DNA from: Pterobdella sp. o SKG-2022
Taxonomy: Eukaryota; Annelida; Clitellata; Hirudinida; Piscicolidae
Direction of reading: 5' to 3'
DNA length: 64,000 nucleotides
Assembly: GCA_964035795.1 (NCBI GenBank)
Contig: OZ038325.1
Span: 2,528,772 to 2,592,771 of the forward strand
The notes beneath the pieces are model-generated. The model saw nothing but the letters and a program-made list of their open reading frames with translations. It had not been told where the DNA came from and made no database searches. Positions within the stretch are counted from its first letter, which is position 1. Every line of letters starts with the position of its first letter. This document shows, piece by piece, positions 25,226 to 37,623 of this stretch. Position numbers and translations under genes: made by a program.

Positions 25226-28200
25226 GAGGCATCGGATACCATCACAGGAGAGCTGCACCACCTGTCTGGTGTCGTTTGACTGGAAGATGCTCCATAAGCT
25301 GTTATCAATAAGGTTGATTATCAGTAGTAGTAGTGTTTTTATTGTTTATAAATATACATTATTTCTTTTTATTTTTTTAACAGTTATTATTGTTATTCAT
25401 TGTTTTTCTTATTAGTATGATTATTTTTATTTAGTATCTTCATTATTGCTTCTATTTATTAATAATATTATTTTTATTATCATCATCATTATTGTTATTC
25501 TCACCGCAGAGTATGGTCCCAAGAGGCAGAGGCAAGGAGTCCCTCAAAAGAACTGAACTGCACACTACTTATGGGTCCCTCATGCCCTGATAACACCTTG
25601 GGTAAATATAATAATATATAAACAATACGAATCTCACTTTTAATGATAATACTAGAATAACCAGCTCTAAAATCCCATAGCCCAGTCAAGCAACAACCCA
25701 ACCTTCCTTCAACCAACATAATTTCAACCCCCCTCTTCCACCCAGCCAACATATATCACCCTTATCCTCTCAACTCCAACCAACTAACAAACCTGCCTCT
25801 TCATGCACCCAACCAACCGAAATGAGCTGTCCATTCTTGAGTGACCACACAAAGACATCAAAAACATCATGGCCACCAGCCACTACCACCATTCCCTCCC
25901 CATCCACCCCCACGCATGAAAACTGAGTGGATGTTCTGTCAGGTGCTGTCAAGACCCGGTAGTTGCGGTACCTGCGATGAGAGCAGTGATGTTTGAAGGG
26001 GTAGTAGTGTTTGCTATTCTAAATTAAAATCATTATAATTAGTGTCGTTATCAAGAGAATGATGATAGTGATGCAAAAAACACGCTAAAAAATGAATAAT
26101 TATTAGTTGTGGAGTCTTAAGTTTCAAAAAATTAAGAACTTTACAAAAGTATGAATTTATTTATATTATTATTTTTATTCTTATCATTATATCATATTAT
26201 TATTATTTCTATTATTATCACCACAACCTGATCATGTCAAAGGCCCTAACTGTGCCATCGAGTGATGAAGTCACCAGGGCTTTGTTGTTTGCCAAGAATT
26301 TAATACCTGCATAGAAATTTTTAAAAATATTATTTTTATTATTTTTTCTAATAATAACAATAATAAAGATGGAAATAACACAAAACCACTAAAAATGTCG
26401 ATAAAAAAATCAATAAAAATAAAACAAATGATGAAATAATAGGATGGGACCAGTGACAGAAGAGGTATGTTGGTCGAAGGTGACAAAGCATTGACCACTG
26501 CTGCCTTCCCACAGTTTCACCTGGGGGTGCATTGGTGCTGGTGGTATTGTGTAAATAGGGTACAGAGTTATGACAGAATAGTCGACAAATAACTAAACAT
26601 CAATAAGCCTCTCAACATGTCCACCACCTTGCTTCCCACCCACACCTTTGTTGCTCAAAAACTGCCGTCATCACCCCTACACCACCATTCTCCTCACTCC
26701 ACCCACCTTCCCATCTTCTCCTCCAGTAGCAATATATTTGCCATCTTTGCTATGGTCCAAGCAGTTAGCAACTCCCGTGTGCCCTTGCTGCTTGAGCACA
26801 TAACATTGAGAATGCCACTCCCACACCAACAACTGGCCCAATGAGGAGACTCCTAATGCTATCCAATCACCCGATTGGTCGAATCTGATTGTGCTGATTG
26901 CCTGCTCGGAAATACTCAGCGAATGAATGAGAGTAAAAGTAGGCATCTCGTGCAGGTAGAAAGCGCCATTTTGGAATGACGTCACGATTAGTTGTTTTTG
27001 TTTGTGGTAGTGGCATGACGTCATACGTATGATTTCTTTGTTTTCGTTATTTTCCTGTTTGTTGTCGTTGTTGAGAAGTTGTCTGTAACTGAATCTGATG
27101 AGGTCGTGACGTCAATAATAATAATAATAATAATGATAAAAATAATAATAATAATATTAACAATAAAAATAATTACAGTGAAAACTTAGTCAATAATAAG
27201 AATAACAAAAAAAAGAACCACAACTTCATAACACTAACTTGGAAGTCCTCTTATATTTAACACAATCTGGAAGTTCCTCCTTCTCTTTTTTCTCTTTTAA
27301 CTTCTTCATCGTCTTCCTTTTCTTTTTCCCCCAACTACCAGCCTCATCATCGTCGTCATTATCTGCTGCCAATTTTTCGGCGACATCTTTTCTTTTTCCT
27401 CTCTTCAAATCTTTTAAGCCATTATCACATGACCACACATTCAACTCCCCTAACTCACTAAGTCCTATTACCTGTATGAAAGAGAAAAGAAAAGAAGTAG
27501 TAAATAGAAAAAGAAGAAGAGAAAGAAAAAAAAGAAAAGGGAAAAAGATAGAGAGGAAGAAGAGATGAAGGAAAAACAGGATAGTGTAAAAAGATTATAA
27601 TGGTGAAAAAGTTGAACTCAAAAATGAGAAAAATAATTAAGTGAAAAATTTAGACTAAATTATAGATAATAATTCAATTTTTAAATATCACTATTTAAAT
27701 TTAATCATCATAATCATCACCATCACCAACATCGAGGGAGTCTTTGAGAATGAAGCAGCCAATGACAGAATCATGCAGGCCACATAACGAATGTGATTGG
27801 AGGTTCAAGAACATTTCACAGCCAATAACATGGCAGTTCTGATCTTGACTACCCACTACTATCACCCTATTGGTTGAGAAATTTATAATTAGACTGAATT
27901 AGACACAAATTTTTCAGCCTAATATCTCACAATACCACTATTTTACAACATAGTTACTACATTCAACCAAGCAAGACTTAATCACTTAAAATACTCACCA
28001 ACCATCAAACCATTTTTATCCATCAATCCACATCACCCCTCCCTCTTATTCATCCTAACACTTCCGCCACAACTATCAACCCACCCATCTTTCCTCCACC
28101 AACCCACCCACTTAGAATCACAGGACCAATCAATACAAGTGGTGAAATGGTGCATGGGTGAAAACCTCTTATCGACCACAAAAGGATTAATCTCTGGCTG

Positions 28201-30930
28201 TCTCCCTGGACATTTATATAACACTACACTTGAATCTATGCACACAGCAAAACGCCTGATGTGGGTTTGGTTGGTTGTGTTCATTTTTGTGAGTTGTTAC
28301 GTGAATGGAAGTGTTAATTTGTGTGGTATGAATCAAAAGCAACAAGATAACTACAACTTTTGCTCAATAAATTCACTAAAGTTCTTCCATAAATCGACAT
28401 AACAAAATTGTTAAATATTGTTTATAAGTAAATTAAGATGTCTCTAAAAAGCTAAATGATAACTACACAATTGTGAATAAGTTTGTGACAAAAACATTAT
28501 AGATGTAACAATACAACACTAAAAAACAACAAGACTACATGTTATAACTACAACAATTTGCATACCCAGCAACCATTACATGCAGCACAACATATCCTGC
28601 TCACCAACACTACCAACAGCCCCGCTTTCCACCACTCATTCCATCACTACACCATCCATCAAGTCACCACTGCCACCACCCAAAACCATCAACCACAACA
28701 CAGCAGCGAAAACTGAAGTCATGACCATCAACGTGCCATCACCAATCCCAGTGCAGCTTGACTAACAGGATCTTTGTAGTACAGATAAGTTTACGTATCT
28801 TGGTAGCATTTTGAGCATAGATGGTGGTGCTGAAAAGAATATTAAAAGTAGGCTCAACAAAGCAAGAAACGCCTTTAAGAGCATGAGGACTGTATGAAAG
28901 TCCTCTCAGTAGACTGTCAACACCAAGATCAAGCTGTACAAGATCTGTATTCTACCTGTGCTTCTGTACAAACCCGTGTGTTGGAAACTGACAGAGCAAG
29001 ATATGAATAAACTGTCAGCTTTTCAAACACAAAGTTTATGAAGCATTTTGAAAATCTACTGGCCTGATACCATTTCAAACAACGATCTTCTCTCCCGTTG
29101 TCACCAGGAAGACATGGCTACCATCATCATAAGAAAACGATGGCGATGGATTGGTCATGTTTTGAGAAGAGAAGAAGGTTCCATAGTCAGAACAGCTCTT
29201 CATTGGACACCAGAGGGAAAAAGAAAACGAGGCCGCCCGAAAACAACATAGCGTCGGACAGTAGAAGCAGAGTTTAAGGAAATTAGGCACACTAAGGGCA
29301 CCATCACCAAGCTGACTCAAAACAGGAATGAAGAAAAACTTTTTGTTGCTGCCTTATGAGCCAATAATCGTAACAGGCACTAATAATAACAACACACCAG
29401 CACCAACATCAAACTCAACCTCTACCCATCATCATCACCATACCACTAACACCATCAACCCCAAACACACCACTACCCACCGATTATCAGGGCTGAAAGA
29501 CACACATCTGATAGGCCTCTTGAAGTCAAAATAATGTACACAAGTCCTCGTTTGTAGGTTGATGAACTGGGCTAAACCTCCTTCAGATAGATTATAATGG
29601 GGTGGAATGTTGTGATCTTATATTCGTTTTAATTCAGTTTTTTTATTATTTTGACAGCGTTTCTATTGCTTCTAATTTCAAGATGTCAATAGTAAAAAAA
29701 CATATATTCTTGTTTTAAACATCACCAAAATCGCCATCATCCTCATTATCAGTATTATCAAAGCCACTAAAATCTTCAACATTATCATTATCAAAACTAC
29801 CACCATCAGCTTATCACTATGATCATTATTATCCTCACCTTCATCAACCATCAGTAGCATGGAATGGTCAGGTGAGACATCCATGCAGACGATATTGTAC
29901 GTGCTGGAACATGGTAATGTTTCTAGGCGATTGCTGGAGGGTGGGTTGGTGTGACATGGGCAGGGGGGAGGGTGGTTTAAAAAGGAAGTTTGATTCGTTG
30001 AATCGGGAAGTTGTAGTGTTGTTAGTTGAGAATTGTTTAGTGAATTATTATTAGTAAAGGCAGCTGACTAATCTATCAAAGATATCATTACACCTATCAC
30101 GTTTAAATCAAAATAATGATTATATTGTCAAGCAACAGTCAGAATGAAAAACACAGTATTAATATTTAAAGGAATAGCTGAGATCAATTATTTTCATTTT
30201 TTTCTTTCTTTTGCTATCTTACAAAGTTTATCTAAATTGTTCATGGTAGATAACTTTGAGGTATTTTGAGGTTTTCACATATAAAAAATGTTTCAACTGT
30301 TTTTAGGTCTACTGATAAGACAGTTGGTAATGTCATACAAGATCTTTTTTTTAAGCCAGAGTATTTCGTTTCAATATTTTTGAAATATCTACATTGCTTT
30401 CCTGGCTGGCAAATTTTCATCCAATCTTAGAATGTGACCTAACAGACTCCATCGTGTACTACCGGCATTTTAGTGAATAGAAAAGAAAACTTCTTTTTTA
30501 TTGAATAGAGCAAGAGTTTATAGCCTGATTGCTAAATTTGAAAAACTCAGTTTTGGATAAAGTATATTAAAAAAACATATATACATAATGCAACAATAAT
30601 TCATAAGGAACAAAAGAAAATATAATAGTTTAAACTTTTAAATTAATAGAGGTGTGGAACTTAATATTTAAAACTGAGTGCCACTGAATCCATATAGTTA
30701 AAGTAAAAAAAGCAAAAGATGTTAACTTAGTATAAAAAATTATATAAAGGTTTACTGACTTTGATGAAAAAGCAAAAACAAAATAAAAATAAACTAATAA
30801 AATACTTGGCAAGATCAAAAATGGATATTCTGTTGGAGACGGGAGAGAGAAGATTATGATCACTGAAGACAACATTTCCTTTGTTGTATGCCTTGCCAAT
30901 CAGACTGCTGAACTGGTGATGAAGTTTCAT
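20502..30930 (-). CDS. PWP2: Periodic tryptophan protein 2 homologue, WD40 protein of the small-subunit processome
   Basis: Eighteen exons (30930-30806, 29933-29839, 29580-29481, 28255-28112, 27866-27731, 27471-27239, 27094-26707, 26520-26451, 26306-26228, 25971-25818, 25596-25505, 25298-25240, 25076-24941, 24630-24444, 23922-23839, 23772-23682, 21364-20803, 20628-20502) join in phase to 953 aa; human PWP2 is about 919. PWP2 (Utp1) acts in the nucleolus in the UTP-B complex during 18S rRNA processing. Seen: FSSLIGKAYNKGNVVFS at the N-terminus, LIHSLSISEQ, WIALG and GQLLVWEW, KQQGHTGV, PDRTSTQFSCVGVDG, LSGHEGPISSV, LASASWDHTLR, EFLDRRKMTEWGN, and a C-terminal helical Utp12-type region (MAAIKQARWREAVMMALKLN). 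Oddities: a run of seven His near residue 743 and a lysine-rich acidic insert near 215-275. Introns 3 and 16 carry retrotransposon fragments in antisense. Confidence 0.97.
21470..23646 (+). mobile_element. Non-LTR retrotransposon C (PHD-finger type), 5'-truncated, antisense in PWP2 intron 16
   Basis: Plus-strand frames start inside the endonuclease-RT linker (WWGNDKVQQAVSHKRK). They continue through the reverse transcriptase: SLGKAAGPSGIVAEMLKAVG, NYRGLKLIDQ, AFIDLEKAFDRVSREMIWW, HQGSVLSPLLFV, and LYADDLMVSAQS after an in-frame stop at 22651. A PHD-like finger follows (CGVCQAGVGRNAIQCGGCKQ, then WVHKKCSG), then the C-terminus with RWFGHVERS and GRPKKT. It ends in a 3' segment of about 98 bp finishing in GATTGATTGATTG. 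The same 3' segment forms both arms of the palindrome at 41,617. Several stops and shifts mark it as dead. It is related in domain order to element A. Confidence 0.9.
24060..24330. other. Unclassified complex block in PWP2 intron 14
   Basis: A GC-richer, non-repetitive stretch inside an otherwise ATT/GATG-rich intron. It has no protein-coding resemblance on either strand. It contains two close copies of an AAAAGGCA(C/T)CT-type motif. It is probably a fragment of an unrecognised dispersed element. Confidence 0.3.
28750..29360 (+). mobile_element. Non-LTR retrotransposon fragment F (ORF2 C-terminus), antisense in PWP2 intron 3
   Basis: The plus strand reads FTYLGSILSIDGGAEKNIKS, then IKLYKICILPVLLYK and RWRWIGHVLRREEGSIVRTA, then WTPEGKRKRGRPKTT and VEAEFKEI. 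These are the familiar post-RT motifs of many endonuclease-type non-LTR elements. The catalytic RT box is absent, so only the last 200 or so codons survive, with stops near 28898, 29040 and 29250. Confidence 0.88.
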
Positions 30931-33890
30931 GGTTTATATTGAAATACAAATTCATGCAGTTTGAGTGTTTTTGGAACATAAAAATTTCAGTCCGAGAACT
31001 TTTTCTGAGTTTAAGATGATTTTAAGTTTGTTCTTAGCTCAAGCTGCCAGTCTATAAAACTTTTTCCAACTAAATGGCCTTTTTTATAAATTACTCTATA
31101 ATAGTATCAATAATCTAAATCAACTGCTGTCAAACTCAGTTATTGGGACATTTACAGCAGTATAATCTAATTAGATAAATTATTTAATTAAAAGTAGTAT
31201 ATAAACTACAAAATAAAAAAGTTAACGACATGAAAAAATGAATAAACCTGATAATTCTGTGACATTTTTCAATATTAATTTATCAAATCCTATTTAGAAA
31301 ATATTCAATGGAAGAAATTTAAGAGTTTTTTAACTTGAGTGATATATAAGAAACATGTTGAAAGAGCAATGAACAAATATGCTTAAAAGTGTTTCTAGAT
31401 AATAAATCTTTTGTCAAGTTGAGCTTACGCCAAGTATATTTTTAAAATTTAATTGAAATAAACTGTATTGTTCATTCGAAAAATTATATTATATAATTTT
31501 TTTTTAAGATTTTTGTATTAGTAATTGAAATATTCAACTTAAAAAAACCTTCTTGAATAATGGCATATCAACGATTAAAAATGTTTTATAATCAACAGCT
31601 TCGTTTTAAGATTTTTATACAAATGAGCAGTCGTATCTCTGTAATAAACTTTTGGTGATTTTCACTTTTTGTTTTTTACTTTTTCTTTTACTATATGGCC
31701 TAGATTTTATTTGCTTTAATGTTTCAATGAATTTAATAATCTGCTAATTATACTTATAAATAAATAAAATTGCAAAATGGTAGATTAGTTTGTGAAGGTA
31801 CGTAAGATTTGTCAATAATCATAGATGTTTTGATGGCAATAACAAAACAGTATTAGTGAATATTACACGATACTTATGACTCATGAGAAAGTTGGATTTG
31901 TAGAAAATTTTAGTTTGAATAAAAAAATATCAAAAAAATTGTCTCATTTTATGGAGTTATTTTTAGAAAAAATTATAGTTAATTATATTCAGTTTTAAAT
32001 CTTCAATACCTACTTTTGAAATGGGTCATAATACATACTTTAAAAAAATAAAAATAATGGAAATAATGATTTATATTAATAATGACATAATTATGTTAAT
32101 AATAACAATAACACTTTTTTATTAACAAGAATAATTAACTTAGTTTATAAGAATTTTTTAACAATTCATTAAAATAAAGAACTTGAAATGTTTGTGAGTA
32201 GTTTCCACAAGTTATTCCTGTGTGTACTGAACTTGAACTTGTCCGTGAGCCTGCCTGCAAGGAGTGACCACCTGAGGACTACCTGATTGTTGGACTTTTT
32301 GAAATTTTTTGTGCGATTTATTTGATAAAGTTGATATTTTCTGTGACTTTATATCGTCATTATTAGTTACTGTGGTCAAAAAAGTGTTTCTAATATTAAT
32401 CTCTTTATAAAAAAAAGATTGGTTTTGTTGGGAACCAATGAAAACGTTCAGTTTGCTGACATGACGTCATTTCTTCTCCATAAAAAGTGAAAAAAATAAA
32501 AAAGAGGAAAAAGAAAAAATAAAATTATAACTCAAAAAGTAATAATAAAAAAAACAAGTATAAAAATAATAATAATACTAAAGTAATGGACCAAAGAATA
32601 AAAGAAAGATTTTAAACATAAATTAAAATTCCATGGCCTGCATCTCTCCTTATTTTTTTTGTTATTGGTGTTGTTTTTATTCTTTTTTATCTTATTAGTC
32701 TTTTACTTTTTTTATTTTCTTTTTATTGTTATTTTTTATTATTGTTATTTGTTATTATTTTTTTGTTATAATATTATTTTTATTGTTTATATTCTTTGCT
32801 ATTATTGTTATTCATATTATTCTCTTTTCAATGTTTATCATTTTCAACTATCAACTTCAAAATGTGTGTCACAATTAAAAAGGTCAAGGATTTTGAAGAT
32901 TGGAAAACCATTTAAAAAAAATAAGAAAATAAGAATAAAAAAAATAAAAATAATAACAGCGCTTCAAAAAAAAGAATAACAATAACAGTAATAATGATAA
33001 CATGGAAATAATGAATGATAAAATAATTAAAGCAATTCATTAATAAAAGCAATAATAATAAAAAATAATGGAATTAAAAAACTCTTCAAACTAAATTACT
33101 GTAAAACGATATAATAATGACTGGAATACAAAGACGAGTTCTCCTTTCCTAACACTGCAATAATAAACATTAACGTTCTTGTGAGATCTTGTTGCATTTT
33201 TATACCAGGATTTAACGTTTTTATGCTAAAACTTAACGTTTATATTAGTTATTTTTACCTTTTTTTAGTTGGTAAGATAGTTTACGTTATTATGAGATTT
33301 GCACATTTTTTATAAGTTCGGTGTTTTATTTTCATGTCGTAATTGCATATTTTTACAAAATAGTTTATCTTGTTGTTATAAGATAATTCTTCATTTTTAA
33401 AATAATTTTTTTTACATAATTTTTCATTTTTCAAAGACAACCACTCATTATCTTCCTTATATTTTCAGGTGTTTAAAAGCATTTTTTTATTATCAAAACA
33501 TATTTGCAAAAGTGAGATTGTCTCATGGTAAGCTCCTACTTTTAACGAAAATAACGATAAACCACACTTTTCATATATTTTTTATAAGCTATTCTACTAG
33601 TTATTTAATAATTAAAGAACCAAAAATTTTTCTCGAATATTCATTAGAAGCATTTGGTGTCTATATAAAAATATGAAGAACGATGATTTACCATCCTTCA
33701 TAAACTCATTTTTTTGTTTGTATTATCTTCAACACCACCAAGTGGCATAATAAAAAGATCATATTATTTTTGTATAATAAATGTATCTTAAAGACTCCTC
33801 GCTTAAAATAACAATTATTAGTGTATTTATTATGATATTAGTTATTAGTTTTATTATTATTATAAAAGAAACTAATTATCATAAAATCAG
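30931..33890. other. AT-rich intergenic DNA between PWP2 and ACSS, left part
   Basis: No gene, RNA or recognisable element. The PWP2 promoter should lie just above 30,930. The frame at 32659-32979 is Leu/Phe/Tyr-rich because of TTATT-type repeats and is not a supported gene. Confidence 0.55.
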
Positions 33891-34085
33891 ATGAATTGCC
33901 CGGGTTATTTATTAAATTATGATATAAATTATATTATTAGATTAAATTATAATATAAATTATATTGTTAGATTAAATTATAATATAAATTATACTATTAG
34001 TTTAAATTATATAAATTATATTGTTATATTAAATTATGATATAAATTATAATATTATTTTAAATTATAATACTTATTATAGTTTG
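33891..34085. repeat. AT-only tandem repeat of about 33 bp
   Basis: Five or so imperfect units of the form TTAAATTATGATATAAATTA plus TATTATTAGA. The resulting Asn/Tyr/Ile-rich frame is a repeat translation. Confidence 0.75.
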
Positions 34086-34599
34086 AACAAAAATTATAAA
34101 AAACATGCTTGGAAACACCAATCTTTTATTATTAGCAATAAAAACTCAAGTCCTGAAGTTTAAAAGCAGAATATTCAACTAACACACGGTATCTTTTACC
34201 TTGTTGCATAAGGATCAAATGTCCAAATAATTGACCTACTTGTATTAATTAAATTTTTAATTTCAAAATTTAGATTTCTCCATTGACCCCAATCAAGGCT
34301 CTGGTAGATTTGTTGATATTTTTATTGTGAGTAAAATTGTTTTTTGAATATCATAACACAGATTGATTGATGATAGTTTCTTGAGTAGCAATACAAAAAA
34401 TATTGAATATTTCAATAGATTCATTAATATAACAATATGAAAAAAGTTCTATGAGATTTCACCATAGAGTCATTACAGTGGTTTTGTGAGTGGTGATGAT
34501 AGACAAAAATTCCAAAGTGCAGCTAATAATGGAAAATTAAAACTGCCGTTTCTTTTAAAGTAATAACTGTTTTAATACTACCAATAATTAAAATAAAAA

Positions 34600-34625
34600 T
34601 TATTATTATTATTATTATTGTCATG

Positions 34626-34682
<57 letters not shown>
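34600..34682. repeat. (ATT)n microsatellite
   Basis: Near-pure ATT triplets, interrupted once around 34620. Confidence 0.95.
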
Positions 34683-34814
34683 TTTAAAGGTACAAAACCT
34701 ATGACACAATTAATACCATAAATATGAGTATTCATGCGGATGAATGGATGGTGCATTGTTTTGTGGATGAATAAATTATTCATTCTTCTTTGTTATTTAC
34801 GGCAATGACGTTAT

Positions 34815-35095
34815 CAGGGGTGGATGAATGAATGGATTGACGGATGGATGGATGAATAAATGAATAGATGGATGGGTTAACAAGGAATAGATGGATGGAT
34901 GAAAAGATAGATGGATGGATGAATAGATGGATATATGAATAGATAGATGGATGGGTTAAAAGGGGATAGATGAATGAATGAATAGATAGATGGATGGGTT
35001 AAAAGAGGATAGATGGATGAATGAATAGATAGATGGATGAATAGATGGATGACTGAATGAACAGATGGCTGGATGAGGAAACTGTCGGATGGATA
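34815..35095. repeat. GGATGAAT-type repeat array
   Basis: About 280 bp of interspersed GGAT, GAAT and AGAT tetramers with GGGTTAAAAGGGGATAGA-type interruptions that recur three times, so a higher-order unit of about 65-70 bp is visible. Confidence 0.85.
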
Positions 35096-35099
35096 TAAT

Positions 35100-36212
35100 T
35101 CCTAATGGAAACAAGCATAATGAGCACAATAATATGTGGAGTGGTGGGTTTTCTTACTGAAGGCATTATAAATAAAGAATCGGAAAACCATTCTCCAACC
35201 ATAAAAGCATTAAAAGCAATAAAATAAAATTGAATAATAGTGAAAAAATAAAATAAATTAAATAATAAAAATAATAAATAAAAAGAAAAAAGAAGTGTAA
35301 ACAACAAGATACAATGGTGTCACACTGGCCTAGTTAAAAGTTCACGGTGGAATGTGACTACAAATAGCAACAATAAGATAAATATCATAACTCCTTCAAA
35401 AATATCCTCAGAATATCTTTGCATTGTTATTGTGAAGGAATAGTGGACTTTAGTGACAAAGCGTTCAAAAAGGATTGTAATATATATCTAATAGAAAAGC
35501 TACAACAGATCTTAATATAACATGAGTGGTGGTAGAAATAACAGCTAAGTCTTCAAACTTTGTTGTGCTATAACGCAAACTGTCGCAAGATGTTGAAGAG
35601 ATTTTTGTTGCAGAATTCCACTGTTGCTTCTTTCAACAACAGATGTTACTGCCTCAACGCCTTTAAATGTGGGTTTTGGTGGATATTATAATGAGCTTGT
35701 GACTTAGTAGGACAATAGAAAGTTTGCTTTTGTGGATCTTGGTTGGGTTTTATTGGATTTACATCGTTTAAAGGTTTTTGTTCTTTTTTTAAAGATCTTT
35801 TGATTGTTTTTTTATTCATTTAATGTTTGAAATTAGGAGTTAAGAATAAAAATGAGTTATTATTTTCGTTTTTTTATATAAAATTTTTTGAAACAACTTT
35901 TGGACTTTGCTTCAAATATTTTATGAATTTAAAGACGACTTTTCCAAAAAGTAGATTATTTTTTAGCCATTTGACCTACCCTTTTAGTCTTTTAACGATT
36001 TTACGACTTCTGATTTAGGAATTTTCGATAAAAATTTGAAGTCAAAATAAATTTTATATGGAATGAACTTTTATCTACTGTGCATAAATCGATCTGTGAT
36101 TTTGAACATCCTTTATTGATCTCACCATCAAACAACTGACGAACCGTGAAACCATTTCAGATTTACATAAAAAAAAATTCTCACAATTCTTGCAGACAAA
36201 CGCGTGCCAAAA
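35100..36212 (+). promoter_or_regulatory. Upstream region of the acetyl-CoA synthetase gene
   Basis: Just over 1 kb of AT-rich DNA without a supported gene. It ends at the ACSS start codon and so should contain its promoter and 5' untranslated region. No clear TATA box or initiator could be singled out among many AT-rich candidates. Confidence 0.35.
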
Positions 36213-37581
36213 ATGAGCGATAAAGTGTTTGACCCGCCTCAAGCAATCCAAAAAAAAGCACATTTAAAAAGTTTCGAGGATTACAAAAAAATGTATGATT
36301 TATCGATAACCGAACCAGCAAAGTTCTGGTGGGACATTGCTCAAAAGTTCTACTGGAAACAAGCTCCTAGTCTCCAAAACGCAATGAATTACAACTTGAA
36401 TGTGAACAAGGGTAGGGTAAATGTTGAGTGGTTCAAAGATGGTGTCACTAACGTTTGCTACAACCTACTTGACCACAATGTCCACCACCACAAGCTTGGA
36501 GACAAAGTAGCCTTCTATTGGTGTGACATTTCAATCATATAATTAGTCAACTTTTTTAGGGTAATATTAAACATACATCTATATTCAAATATCACTGACC
36601 ATCTTTAAATTATTTTCATCACACATCAAAAGCCTTCAAAAAACACTCACTCTATACTCATTATTAACGCTATCCCACCACTTCTGTCTTTGAATAATTT
36701 CAATACCTCAAACAACATTTTCATGTCAAACACTTGATAAAAATTTGATAAAATTTATTCCACCAACTACCTATTCATCTTTGATGTACTCTCCTTTCAC
36801 TGTTTGAAATCTTCAGTCAACCACTTCATCACACAATACCTATACCCACCTATTTCATATCTTATCATTCACAATCTTTGTTTTTAAGCCAACATTCACC
36901 TATCCTGTACTCCAAAATATATCCTTCACCCATCTTACACCAGCATCACACATTTTCCACCAAACAATCAATCACTTGATCATTTTTGACTACCTACACA
37001 ATCCTCCGCAAACCACCTACTCATTTCTAACCATCTAGCTTTCACCACTTGCTTATAATCTATCACTCATTTCCCACTATACAACAATCTACCCCTCATT
37101 CATTCATCCACCACTCACCCACCCACCATCACAAACACTCATCTATGCAGGGAAGGAAACTACCCAGAAGACACCCAGGAAATCACATACTCTCAACTTC
37201 TCCAAAAAGTCTGCAAGTTTTCTAATGTACTCAAGAAGAAAGGTTGTTATAATGCTGATATCTAAGAGTATAATAATAATATATTTAAAAAAACAGGTAG
37301 AATCAATATTATCATTATAATAAAAAGCTTTGGAATTCTAAATATAAATCAAGAGTGAAGCTAATGACAATTGTAATAGAAGAAATAAGAGTTATGGAAA
37401 TAATATAAATAATAATTAAAGCCTTGAAATCATGACAATTTTCATGAGAATGAAAAAAAACATAAGAAAATGAATGATAAAATAATGATAATAATGGTAA
37501 ATAAATTCATATGGCATTCTGGTGATCCAAGTTAAGGTCAAAATAGATAACTAGATTTTTATTTTGAATTGAGTGGATCAC

Positions 37582-37623
<42 letters not shown>

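Noticed and set aside
26617..26844. Plus-strand frame of 75 codons
   Set aside because: It is antisense to PWP2 exon 7 and the adjoining intron.
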